Part shown: positions 5,961 through 8,947 of the stretch, in pieces
How positions within the stretch are numbered: position 1 is the first letter of the stretch
How the letters are laid out: the number at the start of each line of letters is the position of its first letter
Assembly: GCA_937884385.1 (NCBI GenBank)
Contig: CALGCW010000238.1
Span: forward strand, 1 to 8,947
Length of the DNA: 8,947 nucleotides
Source: an uncultured Clostridia bacterium
Lineage (GTDB): Bacteria > Bacillota > Clostridia > Oscillospirales > CAG-272
Direction of reading: 5' to 3'
The notes under the pieces: model-generated
The model's input: the letters and a program-made list of their open reading frames with translations, nothing else
The model's database searches: none
What the model was told of the DNA's origin: nothing
Made by a program: the position numbers and the translations under genes

Positions 5961-5984
5961 TCTTTACTCTAAGGAGGGATACCA

Positions 5985-7808
5985 ATGTCTACAAGAGCAG
6001 AGCTTTTACAAAAAGCCAACGAACTGCCCCTGCGCCCGGGCGTGTATATTATGCGCGACCGAACCGGCAAGGTCATCTACGTCGGAAAGAGTGCAAAGCT
6101 GAAAAATCGCGTATCCCAGTATTTCCAAAACAGCGAAAAGGACCTCAAGACCACGAAGATGGTGGCGTCCGTCTTTGAATTTGATTATATACTCTGCGAT
6201 ACGGAGATGGAGGCGCTTACTCTGGAGAACGCGCTTATCAAACAGTATACGCCGAGATACAATATTAGATTAAAGGATTCCAAGTCATATCCCTATATAA
6301 AGGTGACCGACGAGGAATATCCGCGCATCCTGTTTACAAGAAAAAGACTTGCGGATAAGGCAAGGTATTTTGGACCTTATTCTTCGGCGAGCGTGGTATT
6401 TGAGATAATGGCTCTTATCAATAAGACTCTCGGAATACCGAATTGCAAGCTTCAGTTTCCGAGGGATATAGGAAAGACGAGAGAGTGTCTCTATTATCAA
6501 ATGAAGCAATGCTGCGGAGTTTGTATGGGGCATGTGAGTGCAGAGGAGTATCGTGAGCTGATCAGATGTGCCGTTGACATACTCAAGGGAAACACACGTT
6601 CTGCAATTGCTTCTCTTGAAGAAAAAATGTATGCATATAGCGAGGCAGAGAAATACGAGGCGGCAATGAAGTGCCGTGACACTATCCGCGCGCTTGAAAA
6701 GATAAGGGAGAAGCAGAAGGTTGTCGACTCCCCCGATGCAGAATACGACGTTATCGGGCTGTATTCAGAGGAGCTTTGCTCCTGCTTATCCGTTTATTCG
6801 ATTCGCGAGGGTGTGCTGACCGGCAAGAACGATTACGTTTTCGGCGCTGACAAGATACTTGACGAAGCATCTCTGACGGCTTTTCTGGTCGATTATTACA
6901 GGCATACCGATTCCATCCCGAAAAGGGTGGTGCTTGACGGCTTCGTTAAGCTTGAGAAAGAGCTTTTTGCAAGCGTTTTGACTGAGTCTGCTAAAAGAAA
7001 GGTGAGTGTGTGGACACCTCAAAGGACGGAGATGAAAAAGCTGTGCGAGATGGTGCGTGCCAACGCAAAGCAGAAGGCGCAGAGCTACGTGCTTGAATAC
7101 GAAAGAGACTCGTCTACGCTTTTCAAGCTTGCAGAGCTGCTTGGTCTTGAAAGTGTTCCTGAGCGTATCGAAGCGTATGATATCTCAAACTTTGGAGAAG
7201 AGCATAAAATCGGCGGTATGGTCGTTTACGTTGACGGCAAGCCCCGAAAAAGCGACTACAGGACCTTCACGATCAAGGAGGTTGCGGGGACTGACGATTA
7301 CGCCTGTATGCGTGAGACATTGCGCCGCAGGTTGATGCATCTTTCGGACGAGCAGGGATCGATGGGCGAGTACCCCGATCTGATCCTGCTTGACGGCGGA
7401 CGCACGCACGTTGCGGCTGTAAGAGAGGTGCTTTGCGAGCTTGAGATCGATATACCGATATTCGGCATGGTGAAGGACGATTATCACAAGACGCGTGCGC
7501 TTTGCACCGAGAGCGAGGAGATAAGCATTGCCAAGGAGCAGGCTATTTACGGGCTTATTTACAGAATTCAAGAAGAGGTGCACAGGTATACCGTGAGCCG
7601 TATGAGCAACGCAAAGCGCAAGACGATAAAGCGCTCGTCACTTGAGAAGATAAAGGGAATAGGTCCGTCAAAGGCGAAGGAGCTTTTGAAGCATTTTGGC
7701 ACTGTGACGGCTATAAAAGAGGCGAGTGTAGACGCACTTGCCGCCGCAAAGGGTATAAGCCGCGCAGATGCGGAGAATATTTACAGTTTTTTTAACAGCG
7801 GAGAATGA
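5985..7808 (+). CDS. uvrC: UvrABC excinuclease subunit C
   Basis: UvrC joins the UvrB-DNA complex and cuts the damaged strand on both sides of a lesion in nucleotide excision repair. All parts are present in the 607-residue product. The GIY-YIG nuclease for the 3' cut has G-V-Y (19-21), Y-V-G-K (32-35), Arg42 and Glu81. A four-cysteine cluster (154, 168, 176, 180) fits the [4Fe-4S] site reported for E. coli UvrC. A UVR/UvrB-binding helix pair spans about 204-240. The RNase H-like nuclease for the 5' cut has Asp399 in Y-D-I-S-N, Asp470 in L-L-D-G-G and His533. Tandem helix-hairpin-helix motifs (about 552-603, K-G-I-G-P-S-K-A) bind DNA. The ATG follows AAGGAGG (5971-5977) at 7 bases. rsmD starts one base after its stop. 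Expression may depend partly on read-through of the hairpin at 5939-5960. Confidence 0.98.
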   Translation: MSTRAELLQKANELPLRPGVYIMRDRTGKVIYVGKSAKLKNRVSQYFQNSEKDLKTTKMVASVFEFDYILCDTEMEALTLENALIKQYTPRYNIRLKDSKSYPYIKVTDEEYPRILFTRKRLADKARYFGPYSSASVVFEIMALINKTLGIPNCKLQFPRDIGKTRECLYYQMKQCCGVCMGHVSAEEYRELIRCAVDILKGNTRSAIASLEEKMYAYSEAEKYEAAMKCRDTIRALEKIREKQKVVDSPDAEYDVIGLYSEELCSCLSVYSIREGVLTGKNDYVFGADKILDEASLTAFLVDYYRHTDSIPKRVVLDGFVKLEKELFASVLTESAKRKVSVWTPQRTEMKKLCEMVRANAKQKAQSYVLEYERDSSTLFKLAELLGLESVPERIEAYDISNFGEEHKIGGMVVYVDGKPRKSDYRTFTIKEVAGTDDYACMRETLRRRLMHLSDEQGSMGEYPDLILLDGGRTHVAAVREVLCELEIDIPIFGMVKDDYHKTRALCTESEEISIAKEQAIYGLIYRIQEEVHRYTVSRMSNAKRKTIKRSSLEKIKGIGPSKAKELLKHFGTVTAIKEASVDALAAAKGISRADAENIYSFFNSGE

Positions 7809-7809
7809 T

Positions 7810-8370
7810 ATGAGGATTATTACGGGTAGAGCGAGAGGTGTCAGGCTTGATACCTTACAGGGTGACCTTACTCGCCCAACGAGTGAGAGGAGCAAGGAGG
7901 CTATTTTCTCAATGCTCCAATTTGAAATAGCGAACAGCGCTGTTCTCGATCTGTTTTCGGGCTCGGGTCAGCTTGGACTTGAGGCGGCAAGCAGAGGAGC
8001 GAGTCTTGTGCATCTTGTTGAAAGAGACAGGGGCGCGTTTGATATAATTTCAAAAAATCTCAAAAAGTGCAGGCTTGAGGATGCTTGTACGGTATATAGA
8101 GATGATTCGATCGCCTTTTTGAAGAAGCAAGTATCGCAAAAGTACGATATCGTCTTTCTGGATCCGCCGTATGCCACGGATCTGATCAACGAGGCACTTG
8201 AGGTCTTGCTTGAGAGAAAGCTTCTGAACGAAGGTGCGTTTCTGGTTTGCGAAAGCGATAGAAGTGACGTTTTGAATGAAAAAAACTCTGCGAGCTTTGA
8301 CTTGATAAAGACCTTGAAGCACGGAATTGCGTATATATCCGTGTTGAAACCGAGGAGGGAAGAACAATGA
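7810..8370 (+). CDS. rsmD: 16S rRNA (guanine966-N2)-methyltransferase RsmD
   Basis: RsmD uses S-adenosylmethionine to methylate the exocyclic amine of G966 in 16S rRNA on assembled 30S particles. The 186-residue Rossmann-fold enzyme begins M-R-I-I-T-G-R-A-R-G. It shows R-P-T-S-E-R-S-K-E-A-I-F (22-33), SAM motif I D-L-F-S-G-S-G-Q-L-G-L-E-A (47-59), the V-E-R-D acidic site (70-73) and the catalytic F-L-D-P-P-Y (116-121). I placed the start at ATG 7810, with GGAG at 7800-7803 and 6 bases of spacing. An upstream ATG at 7768 would add 14 unsupported residues from within uvrC. Its TGA overlaps the coaD ATG (ATGA), so the two are translationally coupled, as is common for this pair. Confidence 0.95.
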   Translation: MRIITGRARGVRLDTLQGDLTRPTSERSKEAIFSMLQFEIANSAVLDLFSGSGQLGLEAASRGASLVHLVERDRGAFDIISKNLKKCRLEDACTVYRDDSIAFLKKQVSQKYDIVFLDPPYATDLINEALEVLLERKLLNEGAFLVCESDRSDVLNEKNSASFDLIKTLKHGIAYISVLKPRREEQ

Positions 8371-8837
8371 GGATTGCCATAGTTCCGGGTAGCTTTGACC
8401 CGATGACTCTTGGACACGTTAATATAGTTGAACGCGCAGCGAAGCTTTTTGACAAGGTATACGTTGCGGTTATGATAAATGATTCAAAGAGCTATATGTT
8501 TTCTGCGGAGCAGAGAACTACCATCGCAAGGCTCTCGTGTGGGCATATAGAGAATGCTGAGATCGTTTTTGACGATGGAATGCTTGCCTCTCTTGCCGAA
8601 AGACTTGGCGCGTGTGCGATCGTTAAAGGGATTCGCGACGAGCGTGATTATCTTTATGAGTTTGAGATGGCTAAGTATAATTCAAGGCATAATCCCAATG
8701 CACAGACCGTATTTTTGCCCTGCGAGGAGGGAGCAAGAGAGATAAGCTCTACCGCCGTTCGCCTAAAGCTCGAGAGGGGCGAAGATATATCCGATATCGT
8801 GTCAAAGAAAGCAATTGAATACATATTGAGCTATTAA
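8367..8837 (+). CDS. coaD: Phosphopantetheine adenylyltransferase CoaD
   Basis: CoaD transfers AMP from ATP to 4'-phosphopantetheine, making dephospho-CoA, the penultimate step of coenzyme A synthesis in the cytoplasm. The 156-residue product has the nucleotidyltransferase signature G-S-F-D-P (8-12) with T-L-G-H (14-17, nucleotide-binding His17). It also has Lys41 in the substrate loop, K-G-I-R-D (87-91) and the late I-S-S-T-A-V-R (126-132), which corresponds to the family's I-S-S-[ST]-x-V-R. Length is typical of the hexameric bacterial enzyme. The ATG at 8367 overlaps the rsmD stop by four bases and follows GAGGAGGG (8352-8359) at 7 bases. It is the last gene of the HPr-uvrC-rsmD-coaD string and is closed by the terminator at 8839-8863. 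Confidence 0.98.
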   Translation: MRIAIVPGSFDPMTLGHVNIVERAAKLFDKVYVAVMINDSKSYMFSAEQRTTIARLSCGHIENAEIVFDDGMLASLAERLGACAIVKGIRDERDYLYEFEMAKYNSRHNPNAQTVFLPCEEGAREISSTAVRLKLERGEDISDIVSKKAIEYILSY

Positions 8838-8838
8838 T

Positions 8839-8863
8839 AAAAGCCACCGATCGGTGGCTTTTT
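8839..8863 (+). terminator. Rho-independent terminator of coaD
   Basis: AAAAGCCACC and GGTGGCTTTT form a perfect 10-base-pair stem around a GATC loop and end in a run of five T. It begins two bases after the first of two consecutive TAA stops of coaD. It ends the uvrC-rsmD-coaD string; the symmetrical A-run makes it potentially bidirectional. Confidence 0.93.
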
Positions 8864-8875
8864 GTGCGCTAAATG

Positions 8876-8906
8876 AAAGTTACAAAGAGAAGAATATGTT
8901 CTTTTT
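8876..8906 (+). repeat. 31-base dispersed repeat, right copy
   Basis: This plus-strand stretch, AAAGTTACAAA through ATGTTCTTTTT, matches the complement of 22-52 at 29 of 31 positions. It lies 12 bases past the coaD terminator. The last 9 bases are the left arm of a hairpin (8898-8919). Both copies sit beyond the 3' end of an outward-running gene cluster, in the same orientation relative to that cluster. Confidence 0.7.
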
Positions 8907-8919
8907 CGAGAAAAAGAAC
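8898..8919 (+). other. A/T-rich palindrome in the right repeat
   Basis: GTTCTTTTT and AAAAAGAAC form a perfect 9-base-pair stem around CGAG. It has no T-run after it (CCAAAAAGC follows), so on its own it is not a good plus-strand terminator, and the coaD terminator already lies upstream. It looks like a structural part of the repeat. The remaining bases, 8920-8947, show no gene or site I can name. Confidence 0.6.
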
Positions 8920-8947
8920 CAAAAAGCTTTTAATCAGCTTCGCGAAT

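Noticed and set aside
7185..7583. 132-codon minus-strand frame inside uvrC
   Set aside because: It covers the conserved RNase H-like domain of uvrC and is explained by the codon pattern of that gene.
7768..7809. Upstream ATG start for rsmD
   Set aside because: The ATG at 7810 has GGAG at 6 bases and gives the family N-terminus; the extension only re-reads uvrC in another frame.
1..8947. tRNA, rRNA, CRISPR array, insertion sequence, prophage or defence system
   Set aside because: I saw no cloverleaf, no regularly spaced repeats, no transposase, integrase or nuclease cassette; the genes are housekeeping or envelope types.

Overview
The window reads as a piece of a low-to-moderate GC Gram-positive genome, most likely an anaerobic member of the Clostridia (Bacillota). 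This rests on gene content: a TIGR04086-type membrane protein near yajC, an HPr with both His15 and Ser46, and two DUF4330-type proteins beside a Wzy-like protein. It also rests on strong AGGAGG-type ribosome binding sites and sigma-A-like promoters. No species assignment is possible by eye. There are 11 protein genes and no rRNA, tRNA, CRISPR array, insertion sequence or prophage. No gene-free stretch exceeds about 200 bases.

Left part (1-937, minus strand): yajC, encoding an accessory subunit of the Sec translocon, has its own consensus promoter and a strong hairpin terminator directly after its stop. Downstream of it lies a four-helix membrane protein of the TIGR04086 type. Bases 938-1136 are a divergent promoter region serving yajC leftward and rimM rightward.

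Middle part (1137-5455, plus strand): a tightly spaced gene string. rimM (30S maturation) and trmD (tRNA m1G37 methylation) form the familiar translation pair. They are followed by a large polytopic protein with O-antigen ligase/polymerase (Wzy_C-like) signatures and two tandem paralogous single-pass DUF4330-type proteins. This last trio looks like an uncharacterised envelope-glycan module and is the most interesting protein content here.

Right part (5456-8863, plus strand): a 190-base intergenic region with a good promoter and repeated GTGCAAAA motifs leads into an HPr phosphocarrier gene. A GC-rich hairpin separates it from a coupled uvrC-rsmD-coaD cluster (excision repair, 16S rRNA m2G966 methylation, coenzyme A synthesis), which ends in a palindromic terminator.

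The two window edges carry inverted copies of the same 31-base element (29 of 31 identical). Each lies just past the 3' end of the outermost transcription unit and runs into a T-rich/A-rich palindrome. This suggests a dispersed 3'-end repeat and may explain why the sequence begins and ends where it does. Most of the window is ordinary housekeeping content; the edge repeat, the Wzy/DUF4330 trio and the HPr upstream region deserve a second look.
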